Source: Actinomadura alba (GTDB lineage Bacteria; Actinomycetota; Actinomycetes; Streptosporangiales; Streptosporangiaceae). From it: a stretch of 64,000 nt of DNA. This document shows, piece after piece, positions 10,521 through 19,295 of this stretch; position 1 is the first letter of the stretch; each line of letters starts with the position of its first letter. The notes under the pieces are model-generated. The model saw only the letters and a program-made list of their open reading frames with translations, was not told where the DNA came from and did no database searches. Made by a program: the position numbers and the translations under genes. The stretch covers positions 124,001 to 188,000 of the forward strand of contig NZ_JABVEC010000002.1 of assembly GCF_014323705.1 (NCBI RefSeq), given 5' to 3'.

Positions 10521-11264
10521 GTGGGTGGCGAAGTGGACGCGGTCGCGATCGAGCGTGCCGCCGGCTGCGAGGACCGGCACTGGTGGCACCGCGAGCGTCG
10601 TGCGGTCATCGCGCGGGAACTGCGCAGGTTGGGCGAACCGGGCCGGGCAATCGACATCGGCGCGGGCGGCGGCGGGAACACTCGTGTGCTGCTCGACCAC
10701 GGCTGGCAGGCGGTCGCCGTCGACTGCTGCGAGGCCGCCGTCGAGATCGCCCGGCGGCGGGGCCTGGAGGCGTACCGCTCGGATCCGCGATTTCTTCCCG
10801 TGGCCACGGCGGAGTACGACTTCGTCCTGGCGTTGAACGTTCTGGAGCATGCCGAGGACGATCAGGCCGTGGCCGACGAGATCGCCCGGGTGCTGCGGCC
10901 GGACGGCCGGGCCCTCATCGCGGTCCCGGCCGATCCCGCGCTGTGGTCGACCCACGACCTCTCACTCGGCCGGGTCCGCCGCTACACGAGGGAGGCGCTG
11001 GCGGACGTGGTCCACGGAGCCGGTCTGCTGGTCGAGCGGATGTGGAGCTGGAACGTACTGCTCCGCCCGGTGGTGAGCCGCCGGCGGCGGGACTCGGTCG
11101 GCTGTGACCTCGGCACGCCGTCCCCCGTGCTCAACGGCGCGCTGAGCGCCGTCATCAGGTTGGAGCGCTACCTGCCGGTGGCGTCGTTTCCGGGCGTCAC
11201 GCTGATGGCCGGAGTCCGTCGTCCGCGCGGCGGCGGGCACGTCACCGGCCGCCGACCACGGTGA
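10521..11264 (+). CDS. Class I SAM-dependent methyltransferase
   Basis: A Rossmann-like methyltransferase fold is evident: motif I AIDIGAGGGGNTRVLL (about residues 35-50), the acidic end of strand 2 in VAVDCC, motif post-I YDFVLALNVLEHAEDD, and LRPDGRALIAVPADP. The VLEH element is typical of small-molecule and sugar methyltransferases (Methyltransf_11/23 type). GTG 10521 is used, with a G-rich tract upstream; GTG 10533 is an equally possible start four residues later. The gene starts about 100 bases after the GT-C glycosyltransferase, and its 3' end overlaps the convergent CDP-alcohol phosphatidyltransferase gene by 23 bases. The substrate is unknown; neighbourhood suggests a lipid or glycan. 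Confidence 0.82.
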   Translation: MGGEVDAVAIERAAGCEDRHWWHRERRAVIARELRRLGEPGRAIDIGAGGGGNTRVLLDHGWQAVAVDCCEAAVEIARRRGLEAYRSDPRFLPVATAEYDFVLALNVLEHAEDDQAVADEIARVLRPDGRALIAVPADPALWSTHDLSLGRVRRYTREALADVVHGAGLLVERMWSWNVLLRPVVSRRRRDSVGCDLGTPSPVLNGALSAVIRLERYLPVASFPGVTLMAGVRRPRGGGHVTGRRPR

Positions 11265-12255
11265 GCGGGCGTCGCTGCGACGCCGCCTCCCTCGACGCGG
11301 CGAGCTCGTCGAGGACGCGCTGGCAGTCCCTCGTCTGCAGCAGGAGCTTGTAGATGATCACAAGTTCGAGGATCAGGAGCGGGGCGCCGGCACCGATCGT
11401 CACCGCGAAGATGGCACCGCCGCCGGCCACGGCGGCGACCAGGGGCGCGATGATGAACGCCGCCATCTGGAACTCGATACCGCTGATCAGGTGGGTGCGC
11501 ACCCGGTGCCGCAGCATGAACACCCGGACCCCGCGGTACCAGGGGAAACGTGAGTTGAATTCGCGGTGCAGGTCGACCACCCGCTCCTCGGCCGGGGCGG
11601 GCTCCTCCAGATCCGGGTCCGGTTCGGGCCGCTGCCTGAGGGTGTCCTCGACGTAGCTGAGCTGCTCGTCGCTGAGCCTCGGCTGGGGCGCGACGATCCC
11701 GTTGGTCAGTTCCAGTGCCTCGTGCTCGCGCACCGCGGCCCTGATGCGCTTGCGCATCAGCCGCCGGGCCTTCGAGACCTGTGCCGAGTTGAGATAGCGC
11801 AGGACGTCCAGGCAGATGATCGCGAAGCCGAGGTACAGGTAGGCCACCTGTCCGGTCACGATGTACTGGCCGACGGTCAGCGTGAGAGCGCAGCAGACGA
11901 CGCGGGCTTGGTCGAACATGAAGTCCAGCCACAGCCCGAACAGCGTGCCGCTGCGCTTCAGCCGGGCGATCTTCCCGTCGCAGCAGTCGAGCACGAAGCT
12001 CAGGTGGTAGAAGAGCGCCCCGAGGGCCAGCCAGCCCGGGGACGCCAGTGCGAAGCAGCCGGCCGAGACCGCGCCGAGGACGATGGAGCCCACGGTGATC
12101 TGGTTCGGGGTGATCGACGTGCGGTTGGCCAGGAACCGCGTCAACCGGATCGCGATGGGGTCGACCAGGAAGACGGTCCACCACGCGTCGCGCTTCTTGC
12201 GGACGGCTCGCACGTCGTCCAGGGAAAAGGTCACCATGGGGCCAAGCATCCTCAC
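11242..12255 (-). CDS. CDP-alcohol phosphatidyltransferase family protein
   Basis: This integral membrane enzyme transfers a phosphatidyl or phospho-alcohol group from a CDP-alcohol. The complete family signature D-x2-D-G-x2-A-R-x8-G-x3-D-x3-D is present as DCCDGKIARLKR...GLWLDFMFD. At 337 residues it is longer than PgsA or PssA (about 180-250). The extra part is a charged cytosolic segment (around 170-230: RRLMRKRIRAAVREHE, EEPAPAEERVVDLHREF) between membrane blocks. GTG 12255, ATG 12249 and ATG 12237 are all possible starts, none with a strong ribosome site; ATG 12237 gives MVTFSLDDVRAVRKKRD. It faces the GT-C and methyltransferase genes tail to tail. The acceptor (inositol phosphate, glycerol phosphate or other) cannot be read from sequence. 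Confidence 0.85.
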   Translation of the reverse strand: MRMLGPMVTFSLDDVRAVRKKRDAWWTVFLVDPIAIRLTRFLANRTSITPNQITVGSIVLGAVSAGCFALASPGWLALGALFYHLSFVLDCCDGKIARLKRSGTLFGLWLDFMFDQARVVCCALTLTVGQYIVTGQVAYLYLGFAIICLDVLRYLNSAQVSKARRLMRKRIRAAVREHEALELTNGIVAPQPRLSDEQLSYVEDTLRQRPEPDPDLEEPAPAEERVVDLHREFNSRFPWYRGVRVFMLRHRVRTHLISGIEFQMAAFIIAPLVAAVAGGGAIFAVTIGAGAPLLILELVIIYKLLLQTRDCQRVLDELAASREAASQRRPLTVVGGR

Positions 12256-12312
12256 TGTGCGTAGCCCCGCGAAGGGGCAAGGGCATCACCGTGTGCTTTC
12301 ATGAGGCAGCCT

Positions 12313-12486
12313 TTACCGCTCACGGCGCCTTTTCAGCAGGCCTCTCAGCCGGCGCTCCGGCCGGCGTTCGCGGCGGCCGGGGCGCTGAAAGGCCAGCCAG
12401 TCGCCGTACTCCAACGCCTCGTCGGCGTCGACTTCCGGATCGGAGCGCACGAGCTCCTCGAGTTCGTTGAGTGTCAAGCGCGTCAT
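12313..12486 (-). CDS. Small basic hypothetical protein
   Basis: A 57-residue product starts at ATG 12486 (MTRLTLNELEELVRSDPEVD) and ends in an Arg-rich tail (GRRERRPERRLRGLLKRRRER). The N-terminal half is acidic and helical, the C-terminal half strongly basic. It lies downstream of coxM on the same strand, 193 bases away, so it may be a separate transcript. No family was recognised, and codon bias is the main support. Confidence 0.4.
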   Translation of the reverse strand: MTRLTLNELEELVRSDPEVDADEALEYGDWLAFQRPGRRERRPERRLRGLLKRRRER

Positions 12487-12678
12487 GCCCACATGGTGCA
12501 CACGAAGCGTGACCGCCCCCATGCACATCGCATCCAACTCACCAATGCCTGCCCCAGACTTGACCCTGGGCGGCCGTCCGGGGTGCTCAGGATGAAGGCG
12601 CCGAAGACGACGATCCCCCGTGCGCCGCGGCCGCCCGCTACAGGAGCGGGCGGCCGGCGTGGCGGAAACGGGCCTCGG

Positions 12679-13539
12679 TTACGGAGCACCCGCCGCGGTG
12701 GCGAGCGCACGGGCGGTGAGCACCCGGGCCAGGTGCCTGCGGTACTCCGCCGAGCCGTGCAGGTCCGCGGGCGGGTCCGTGCCCTCGGCGGCGGCGCCCG
12801 CCGCGGACCGGAAGGCGTCGAGCGACACCGGGCCGCCGGCCACGGCGGTCTCGACCGCGTGCGCGCGCACGGGACGGGACGCCATGTTGGTGAGCGCGAT
12901 CCGGGCCTCGGCCACGGTGCCGTTCGAGCGGCGCACGGCGCACGCGACCCCGACGATCGCCCAGGCCTGGGCCGTCCGGTGGAACTTCTCGTAGTGGCAG
13001 CCCCACCCCTCACCGAGCTTGGGCACCCGTACCCCGGTGAGCAGCTCATCGGGCTCCAGCGCCGACGTCAGCAGGTCGACGAAGAAGTCCGCCGCGGGGA
13101 TCTCTCGGATGCCCCGGGGGGACCGGGCCACGAACACCGCGTCCAGCGCCAGCGTCACGGCGGGCAGATCGCCTGCCGGGTCGGCGTGCACGAGCGAACC
13201 GCCGAAGGTGCCGCGATGCCGTACCGCCGGATCGGCGACGGTCGCGGTGGCCTGGGCCAGCAGCGGCGCGTGCGCGTGCACCAACGGGTCCCTCACCACA
13301 TCGTGGTGCGTCGTCATGGCCCCGATGAACAGTGCGTCGCCGTCATCTCGGACCCCGCGCAGCTCCGCCACCCGATCGAGGTCGATCAGCGCCTCGGGGT
13401 AGGCGAGCCGCAGGCGCATCAACGGCAGCAGGCTCTGCCCGCCGGCCAGCACCTTCGCGTCCTCGCCGGCCTCGGCCAGCGAGGCCACGGCCTCGTCCAC
13501 GGACTCCGGCCGCACATATCCGAACTGAGCCGGGATCAT
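12679..13539 (-). CDS. coxM: FAD-binding medium subunit of a molybdenum hydroxylase, CoxM-like
   Basis: The 286-residue protein is the flavoprotein subunit of a xanthine dehydrogenase/CO dehydrogenase-type complex and passes electrons from the Fe-S subunit to FAD. Both FAD-contacting loops are present: AGGQSLLPLMRLR (about residues 32-44) and the Gly/Thr-rich TVADPAVRHRGTFGGSLVHADPAGDLP (about 98-124, with RGTFGGS). The C-terminal CO_deh_flav_C region follows. It begins at ATG 13539, which overlaps the coxL stop as ATGA, and is the last cistron of coxS-coxL-coxM. That order matches form II (BMS-type) clusters rather than the M-S-L order of form I CO dehydrogenases. Confidence 0.92.
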   Translation of the reverse strand: MIPAQFGYVRPESVDEAVASLAEAGEDAKVLAGGQSLLPLMRLRLAYPEALIDLDRVAELRGVRDDGDALFIGAMTTHHDVVRDPLVHAHAPLLAQATATVADPAVRHRGTFGGSLVHADPAGDLPAVTLALDAVFVARSPRGIREIPAADFFVDLLTSALEPDELLTGVRVPKLGEGWGCHYEKFHRTAQAWAIVGVACAVRRSNGTVAEARIALTNMASRPVRAHAVETAVAGGPVSLDAFRSAAGAAAEGTDPPADLHGSAEYRRHLARVLTARALATAAGAP

Positions 13540-15932
13540 GGGTTACCTCCCGAAGTCGATCCGAGTCCGCCGCCCGCGCCCTGTGTGATCGCCAGCCAGA
13601 CCCGCTCCGGCGTGCACGGCATCGGTACGTCGTGGACGCCGTGCGGGCGGAGCGCGTCAACGATCGCGTTGACCACCGCGGGGGTCGACGCGATGGTGCC
13701 GGCCTCGCCGACGCCCTTCACCCCGAGCGGGTTCGTGGTGGCCGGCGACTCCGTACGGTCGGTGGTGAACGCCGGCAGGTCGGCCGCCGACGGCACCAGG
13801 TAGTCGGCGAGCGTCGTGGTGGTGAGGTTGCCCGCCTCGTCGTAGACCGCCTCCTCGTACAGTGCCTGGGCGATGCCCTGCGCGAGCCCGCCGTGCACCT
13901 GGCCCTCGACGATCAGCGGGTTGACGACCTTCCCGACGTCGTCGACCGCCACATAGGAGCGCAGCCGCACGAACCCGGTCTCGGTGTCCACCTCGGCGGC
14001 GCACAGGTGCGTGCCGTGCGGGAACGAGAAGTCGTCCGGGTCGAACGTTGCGTCGGAGTCCAGTGACGGTTCGACGCCGTCCGGCAGATCGTGCGCGGCG
14101 AACACGGCCAGGGCGACCTCCTGCATCGTCTTGGCCTGGTCGCGCACGCCTCGTACGGAGAACCGGCCACCCTCGAACTCGATGTCCTGCTCGGCGGCCT
14201 CGAGCAGGTGCGCCGCCACCGTACGAGCCTTGTCGACGACCTTCAGGCAGGCGTTGTGCAGGGCGATCCCGCCGACCGCCAGCGACCGGGAGCCATAGGT
14301 GTCCATGCCCTTCGGCGCGACCTGGGTGTCGCCGTGCAGCACCCGGATGTCCTCGAACGGCACGCCCAGCGCGTCCGCGGCGATCTGAGCCCACGCGGTC
14401 TCGTGACCCTGGCCGTGCGCCGAACTGCCCGTCACCACCTCGACCTTGCCGGTCGGCAGCATCCGCACCGAGGCGTGCTCCCAGCCGCCCGCGCCGTACG
14501 ACAGTGAGCCGAGAACGCGGGACGGCGCGAGCCCGCACATCTCGGTGAAGGTCGAGACGCCGATTCCGAGTTGCACGGGGTCGCCGCGGTCCCGGCGGTC
14601 GGCCTGTTCGGCGCGCAGCCGGTCGTACTCGAACAGGATCTGCGCCCGCTCGGTGGCCGCCTCGTAGTTCCCGGAGTCGTAGGTGAGGCCGGCGATCGTG
14701 TCGTAGGGGAACTCCTCGTGCCGGATCCAGTTGCGTCGCCGTACCTCGATCGGGTCCAGGCCGACCTCGGCGGCGAGCTCGTCCATGAGCCGCTCGATGG
14801 CGTAGGTCGCCTCAGGCCGCCCCGCGCCCCGGTAGGCGTCGGTCGGGGTCTTGGTGGTGAAGACGCCCGTGCAGGTGAAGGAGTAGGCGTCCATCTTGTA
14901 GATGCCGTTGAACATGAACGCGCCGAGCAACGGGATGCCCGGGGTGACCAGCATGAGGTAGGCGCCCATGTCGGCGAGCAGGTCGACCTTCAGGCCGCGG
15001 ATCCTGCCGTCGCGCTCTGCGGCGAGCGTCAGCCGCTGGATCTGGTCGCGGCCATGGTGGGTCGCCATCGTTCCCTCGCTGCGGGACTCGGTCCACTTGA
15101 CCGGCCGGCCGAGCCGCCTGGCCAGCAGAAGGCAGAGCACCTCCTCGGCGTAGACCTGCAGTTTCGACCCGAAGCCGCCTCCGACGTCCGGCGCGATCAC
15201 CCTGATCTGGTGCTCGGCGATGCCGGTGACCATGGCGAGCATGACCCGCAGGACGTGCGGGATCTGGGTGGCCGACCAGAGCCGGAACTCGTCACCGAAG
15301 GGCTCGCAGACCACCGCCCGCGGCTCCATCGCGGCCGGGATCAGGCGCTGCTGGACGTACCGGCGCTCGAGCACGACCGGCGCGTCACGGAACGCCGCGT
15401 CGAGGTCGCCGTTCTCGAACACCCACTGGTAGGACCGGTTGGTGCCGTGTTCACTGTGCACGACGGGGCTGCCCTCTCGCAGCGCCTCCTCCATGTCGAG
15501 CACCGGCTCGAGCGGCTCGTAGTCGACGTCGATGGACTCGAGCGCGTCGGCGGCGGCGTAGCGGTCGCGGGCGACCACGCAGGCCACCGCCTCACCGACG
15601 TGCCGGACCTCGCTCACCGCGAGCGCGGGGTGGGCCGGGATGATGATGTCCTCGGTCACCGGCCACGCGCACGGCAGGCTGCCCTGCTCGTCGGCGAAGT
15701 CCTGCCCGCTGAACACCGCGATCACCCCGGGCTGCCCCTTGGCGGCCTCGACGTCGACCCGCGTGATGCGGGCGTGGGCGTACGGGCTGCGCAGGAAGGC
15801 CACGTGGCACATACCGGGCAACTGGATGTTGTCGGTCCATTGCGTCCGGCCCGTGATCAGCCGGGCGTCCTCCGAGCGCTTTCGGGCGGAGCCGATCTCG
15901 CCCGGTGCCGTGCTTTGTACGGGCGCGGTCAT
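13536..15932 (-). CDS. coxL: Molybdopterin large subunit of a form II CoxL-type molybdenum hydroxylase
   Basis: The 798-residue protein binds the Mo-cytosine-dinucleotide cofactor of a heterotrimeric hydroxylase. It has the ald_xan_dh_C domain (about 20-130) and the cofactor domain with PDVGGGFGSK (about 248-257). The active-site loop is AYRGAGR (366-372); true form I CO dehydrogenases have VAYRCSFR with a Cys that binds Cu, which is missing here. The conserved catalytic Glu is in GVKGVGEAGT near the C-terminus. ATG 15932 overlaps the coxS stop as ATGA, giving tight coupling. The likely role is hydroxylation of an aldehyde, a heterocycle or another small organic. CO oxidation is not supported by the motif. 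Confidence 0.93.
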   Translation of the reverse strand: MTAPVQSTAPGEIGSARKRSEDARLITGRTQWTDNIQLPGMCHVAFLRSPYAHARITRVDVEAAKGQPGVIAVFSGQDFADEQGSLPCAWPVTEDIIIPAHPALAVSEVRHVGEAVACVVARDRYAAADALESIDVDYEPLEPVLDMEEALREGSPVVHSEHGTNRSYQWVFENGDLDAAFRDAPVVLERRYVQQRLIPAAMEPRAVVCEPFGDEFRLWSATQIPHVLRVMLAMVTGIAEHQIRVIAPDVGGGFGSKLQVYAEEVLCLLLARRLGRPVKWTESRSEGTMATHHGRDQIQRLTLAAERDGRIRGLKVDLLADMGAYLMLVTPGIPLLGAFMFNGIYKMDAYSFTCTGVFTTKTPTDAYRGAGRPEATYAIERLMDELAAEVGLDPIEVRRRNWIRHEEFPYDTIAGLTYDSGNYEAATERAQILFEYDRLRAEQADRRDRGDPVQLGIGVSTFTEMCGLAPSRVLGSLSYGAGGWEHASVRMLPTGKVEVVTGSSAHGQGHETAWAQIAADALGVPFEDIRVLHGDTQVAPKGMDTYGSRSLAVGGIALHNACLKVVDKARTVAAHLLEAAEQDIEFEGGRFSVRGVRDQAKTMQEVALAVFAAHDLPDGVEPSLDSDATFDPDDFSFPHGTHLCAAEVDTETGFVRLRSYVAVDDVGKVVNPLIVEGQVHGGLAQGIAQALYEEAVYDEAGNLTTTTLADYLVPSAADLPAFTTDRTESPATTNPLGVKGVGEAGTIASTPAVVNAIVDALRPHGVHDVPMPCTPERVWLAITQGAGGGLGSTSGGNP

Positions 15933-16420
15933 GACGCCGCCTCCCGCTCCGGTGCCTGGCGCATCTCCTCGGCTGCTGCGCGCACGGCCCGCACGATGTT
16001 CTGGTAGCCGGTGCAGCGGCACAGGTTGCCTTCGAGGCCCTCCCGGACCTCCTCGTCGGTCGGATCGGCGTTGTCGCGCAACAGGTCGATCGAAGCCATG
16101 ATCATGCCGGGGGTGCAGAAGCCGCACTGCAGTGCGTGTTCCTGGTGGAACGCCCGCTGCATCGGATGCAGCTCGCCCCCGATGCCGAGTCCCTCGACCG
16201 TGACGACCTGATGGCCGTCGGCCTGGACGGCGAGCACGGAGCAACTCTTCACGCTCATGCCATCGAGGAGCACCGTGCAGGCTCCGCAGTTGGTGGTGTC
16301 ACAGCCGATCGGGGTTCCGACCTTTCCCAATCGGTCGCGCAGATAGTGGATGAGCAGAAGGCGCGGTTCGACGTCGTCCTCGTACGTCACACCGTCGACC
16401 TCGACCTTGACGCGCGGCAT
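15929..16420 (-). CDS. coxS: 2Fe-2S small subunit of a molybdenum hydroxylase, CoxS-like
   Basis: The 163-residue iron-sulfur subunit carries two [2Fe-2S] clusters. The N-terminal plant-ferredoxin-type cluster uses C40, C45, C48 and C60 ([10 protein letters not shown]...C). The C-terminal helical domain uses C99, C102, C134 and C136 (CGFCTPG...CRCTGY). ATG 16420 is chosen because a strong GGAGG lies 5 bases upstream; an upstream in-frame ATG at 16531 would add 37 unrelated residues. It is the first gene of the S-L-M operon and overlaps coxL by 4 bases. Electrons flow from Mo through these clusters to FAD in CoxM. No dedicated cofactor-insertion (XdhC/CoxF-like) gene is seen next to it. Confidence 0.94.
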   Translation of the reverse strand: MPRVKVEVDGVTYEDDVEPRLLLIHYLRDRLGKVGTPIGCDTTNCGACTVLLDGMSVKSCSVLAVQADGHQVVTVEGLGIGGELHPMQRAFHQEHALQCGFCTPGMIMASIDLLRDNADPTDEEVREGLEGNLCRCTGYQNIVRAVRAAAEEMRQAPEREAAS

Positions 16421-16716
16421 GTGTCCTCCATTCGGGTGCGTCTCCGGGGGTGGTTCGTCGGCAGCCGAAGACGCCGCGTGGAGGACCGCGGGATGGTTGC
16501 GACAATCGGGGTAGTACGGACATATATGCACCTCCGTCGCTGGAGGGGCGGCTCTTTGAACGTATGCCTTGGTTGAAGCGTGTGCCAGACCCGAATCGAC
16601 ACCTGTTTCAGGATATTTCGCGGGCGAGGCAGGCGGCCGGCGGCCCTACGGCCCGTCGGTGACTCGACCGGTCGCCAGGCCGCGATCCCGCAGCCGGGAC
16701 CCCTCCCCATCGGCCC

Positions 16717-17089
16717 GGGCCGGTCGAGGGCGCCGCCGCGCTGGCGGCGTGCCGCCCCGGCTCCCGTTCGCTCGTCCCGCAGAAGAGCGGAGGACGTGTC
16801 GATCTCAACCCGGGGCAGAGCTACCGCACCAAGGGCGGCACGTGCATCGTGTGGGCGACCGGCCGCGAAGCGACCGTGCACGAGGCCGGGCAGGTGGACG
16901 GGGTGCCGGAACGCCGTGTTCGAACTCGCAGATCCCAGCACCAGAATCGGGGTCCGTACGGACGGAAAGCAGATCACCGGGATACGGGTCTTCCCCGAGG
17001 CCTTGGCGCTGAACAGATCCGATATGGAGGGCTTCATACCGGCGAAAGACCTTTATTACATGCCGGTATTACATGCCGGTCGGGTGTGA
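16717..17089 (+). pseudogene. Possible decayed coding sequence with a frameshift
   Basis: Two plus-strand stretches with coding-like composition lie in different frames and meet near 16905. The first reads ...SLVPQKSGGRVDLNPGQSY and RTKGGTCIVWATGREATVHE. The second reads NAVFELADPSTRIGVRTDG and KQITGIRVFPEALALN before stopping at 17089. Joined, they would form one beta-rich domain. No start codon with a ribosome site and no family was recognised. The 3' end contains a 13-bp tandem duplication. The rest of the 825-base gap between coxS and the HNH gene shows nothing else. Confidence 0.3.
17055..17080. repeat. Tandem duplication of a 13-bp unit
   Basis: ATTACATGCCGGT occurs twice head to tail (17055-17067 and 17068-17080) at the end of the decayed stretch. 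The unit is unusually AT-rich for this genome. It looks like replication slippage or a target-site scar. Confidence 0.7.
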
Positions 17090-17138
17090 CAAAGTCCCCG
17101 TTGGAGTCATCGATCAGCATATCTAGACCGGCGTAACC

Positions 17139-17175
17139 CGCGTGAGCCCGTTTCGTCGACGCATGGGCTCACGCG
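17139..17175 (-). terminator. Strong hairpin downstream of the HNH gene
   Basis: CGCGTGAGCCC (17139-17149) and GGGCTCACGCG (17165-17175) form a perfect 11-bp stem with a 15-base loop. It begins about 70 bases after the stop of the minus-strand HNH gene. There is no U-tract, as is usual for actinobacterial terminators. Confidence 0.6.
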
Positions 17176-17245
17176 CGGTGCGCGTCCGCCGGGTGGCTTC
17201 GATGACATGCCGCTGCGGCCCGTGCCGTCATTCCAGTGCTCGCCG

Positions 17246-19042
17246 TCATTCCAGTCCTCGCATATGGTCGAGAAGGCATCGCTCGAGAACGCTGATCGCC
17301 CAGGGCGGGGTGACGGGTTCGGCGGGCACCCGATAGGTGTGGCCGAGGATGCTGGTCCAGACCGTGTCGTCGTAGCGGTTGCGGTGAACCTTCCAGCCGG
17401 CGTCTTTGAGGTCATGGCAGTGCGTGCATTCGGCGTCGAGGTTGCCGACCTCGGTAGGGCCGCCATGGGCGTGGGGGATGCGGTGGTCGATCTCCGATCG
17501 GCTGGCGGGGACACGGCATCCGGGGCCCCGGCAGGTGCGATCTCGTGCGATCACGAAGGCCCGTTGGCGTGAGGTCGGGAACCGCCGCCTGTCCCGCCCG
17601 TTCCGGGCGCGTCGCCCGGCCGCACGGCGAACCGCGGCCCGGCCGGTCCCGTTTCGGCCGGCCCGGTCCCGGCCGCCCGCATTCTCCCTGGCCGACTCGC
17701 TGCCCGAGGTCGGGCCGCCGGCATCCTGTTCGGCCTGGTCCCGCGCGGCCTCGTCGGCCTCGTGGTGACCCGAATCGGCGTGATGATCCCAATCGGCGCC
17801 CTTCGCCCCGGCCGGACCCGTTGTCGTTCTGCCCGGCCCGGCCCCGTTCGGTGGAGACCCGGGTGGGCCGGTGCTGCCTGGACGGGCTTCGCTCGGTCGG
17901 GTGCTGCTCCGCTCCTTCTTGTGCGTCTTGGTCTTGGTCGTACGGGCTCCACCTCGCCCCTCCGTCGCTGCCGCGGTGGGGCCTCGCCCGATTGTCTCGC
18001 CGGGCGTGGTCCCATCGCTGTGCAGTGTGGGCGGCCGGGTGGTGCCGTGGTAGAGGAGGGCTCCGGTGAGCGGGTGCGTGATGCTGTACCGCCAGATGGT
18101 GTCGGTGTCCGGGTCCGCGGCCCGAGCCGCGGCGATCTGACGCGCGATATCGGCGATGACCGGCCCCCACCCGGAGAGGTCACCGGCCCGTTCCGCCAGG
18201 CCCATCAGGGTCGGCAGGTCAGCGGTCAGTTCGATCACACCGCGTCGGTGGACCGGGGATGGGCCTTGCCAGGTGCCCGCGATCAATCCGAGGTAGATGT
18301 CGGCGCGAATGTGGTCCATCGGCCGGCTGTCGCCGCTCCGTTTGGCCGCACGTGCCAGCGCGTCCAGACGTTCATCGGCCGCGGCGGCCTGGTCCACCGG
18401 CAGATTGCACCCGGACAGGAAGGCGCTGCCGTCGGGATTGGTCCCGCGCACGACCTTCCGCTCTTTCACGGCCTCTTCATGGCGGCGCTGTGCCGCCTCG
18501 GGGTCGGCCTCGGCGATGAGGCGACGCAGCCGGTAGGCCAGTTGGCCCGTGGTCAGGCCCGGTGCCTCTGGCAGGATCTGCCCGATCACCAGATGGGCGA
18601 TGTGGTCGTCGACGGCGTTGGTGCCCTCGACGATCACCCGTGTCTTTGGCGCATCGATCGAACCCGCCCGAAGGGCCGCCCAAACCTGTGGCAGCCGCTC
18701 GATCAGCAGCCTCGCCTCCTGCAGCCGTGATCGTGCGGTGCGCTTGGTCCAGGTCAACGCTGCCGCGATCTCGGCCGCCGCGAGCCCGTCGATATCGGAG
18801 TTCCACACCCACGACACACCCGAACTCTCGACGGCCACGCACTCGGCCACCGCCATCAGATCCGCCGCGAGCTCGGCCTGATCGAACGCCAGCTGCCGCC
18901 CCCGCGCCTGCAAGACCACCACCAGATCGAATCCGCATAGCCGCGACCGATCGACCGACGACAGGGCCGCCGCCAGCTCGGGCCCCGGCGACATCTCCGC
19001 CAGCCCCTCTGGCAGGGCTTGCCCCGACTCGCGCTCGATCAT
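17246..19042 (-). CDS. DUF222 / 13E12-type protein with C-terminal HNH nuclease domain
   Basis: The 598-residue protein has an N-terminal DUF222 region (about 15-300; ELAAALSSVDRSRLCGFDLV, SDIDGLAAAEIAAALTWTKR), a long Pro/Thr/Gly/Arg-rich linker (about 370-520), and a C-terminal HNH domain with CRGPGCRVPASRSEIDHRIP followed by ECTHCHDLKDAGWKVHRN. The zinc-like Cys pairs and D-H-x-x-P are intact, so a nuclease is plausible. These genes are multi-copy in actinobacteria and behave like solitary mobile genes; no intron or intein is visible around this one. ATG 19042 (MIERESGQALPEG) is the preferred start, with ATG 19084 (MGFQSITHCDKFER) upstream as the alternative. A hairpin at 17139-17175 terminates it. 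Its cellular role is unknown. Confidence 0.85.
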   Translation of the reverse strand: MIERESGQALPEGLAEMSPGPELAAALSSVDRSRLCGFDLVVVLQARGRQLAFDQAELAADLMAVAECVAVESSGVSWVWNSDIDGLAAAEIAAALTWTKRTARSRLQEARLLIERLPQVWAALRAGSIDAPKTRVIVEGTNAVDDHIAHLVIGQILPEAPGLTTGQLAYRLRRLIAEADPEAAQRRHEEAVKERKVVRGTNPDGSAFLSGCNLPVDQAAAADERLDALARAAKRSGDSRPMDHIRADIYLGLIAGTWQGPSPVHRRGVIELTADLPTLMGLAERAGDLSGWGPVIADIARQIAAARAADPDTDTIWRYSITHPLTGALLYHGTTRPPTLHSDGTTPGETIGRGPTAAATEGRGGARTTKTKTHKKERSSTRPSEARPGSTGPPGSPPNGAGPGRTTTGPAGAKGADWDHHADSGHHEADEAARDQAEQDAGGPTSGSESARENAGGRDRAGRNGTGRAAVRRAAGRRARNGRDRRRFPTSRQRAFVIARDRTCRGPGCRVPASRSEIDHRIPHAHGGPTEVGNLDAECTHCHDLKDAGWKVHRNRYDDTVWTSILGHTYRVPAEPVTPPWAISVLERCLLDHMRGLE

Positions 19043-19226
19043 ACGTTCGAATTTATCACAATGAGTAATCGATTGGAAGCCCATTGTGTTGATCCGGCCG
19101 ACTGGACTACAGCCCGATGAACGCAGTGTGCGGAGCACTACTGGAGGTCCCGGTAGCAATCGCCGGTCTGAGGGTTTGTCCCAGTCGGCGCCGCCAAACG
19201 ATCTTCTCCGGCTATTTCTGTCCGCA

Positions 19227-19254
19227 TGTCACAGATGGCCGGGGCTGTCTCGTC
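19227..19254 (+). promoter_or_regulatory. ECF41-type promoter (TGTCACA-N17-CGTC)
   Basis: TGTCACA at 19227-19233 and CGTC at 19251-19254 are separated by 17 bases. This matches the consensus reported for ECF41 sigma factors, which drive their own operon. It lies about 40 bases upstream of the epimerase start and upstream of the ECF41 gene, so autoregulation is expected. A second TGTCACA at 19260-19266 has no matching -10. Confidence 0.8.
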
Positions 19255-19295
19255 TTGGGTGTCACAGACAGGCTCTGATCAGGAGGTTGATGGTC

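Noticed and set aside
13536..16420. Aerobic CO dehydrogenase (form I coxMSL).
   Set aside because: The active-site loop is AYRGAGR and the gene order is S-L-M; the Cu-binding Cys of form I enzymes is missing.
19260..19266. A second TGTCACA as another ECF41 promoter.
   Set aside because: No CGTC follows at 16-17 bases; only the upstream copy has a matching -10.
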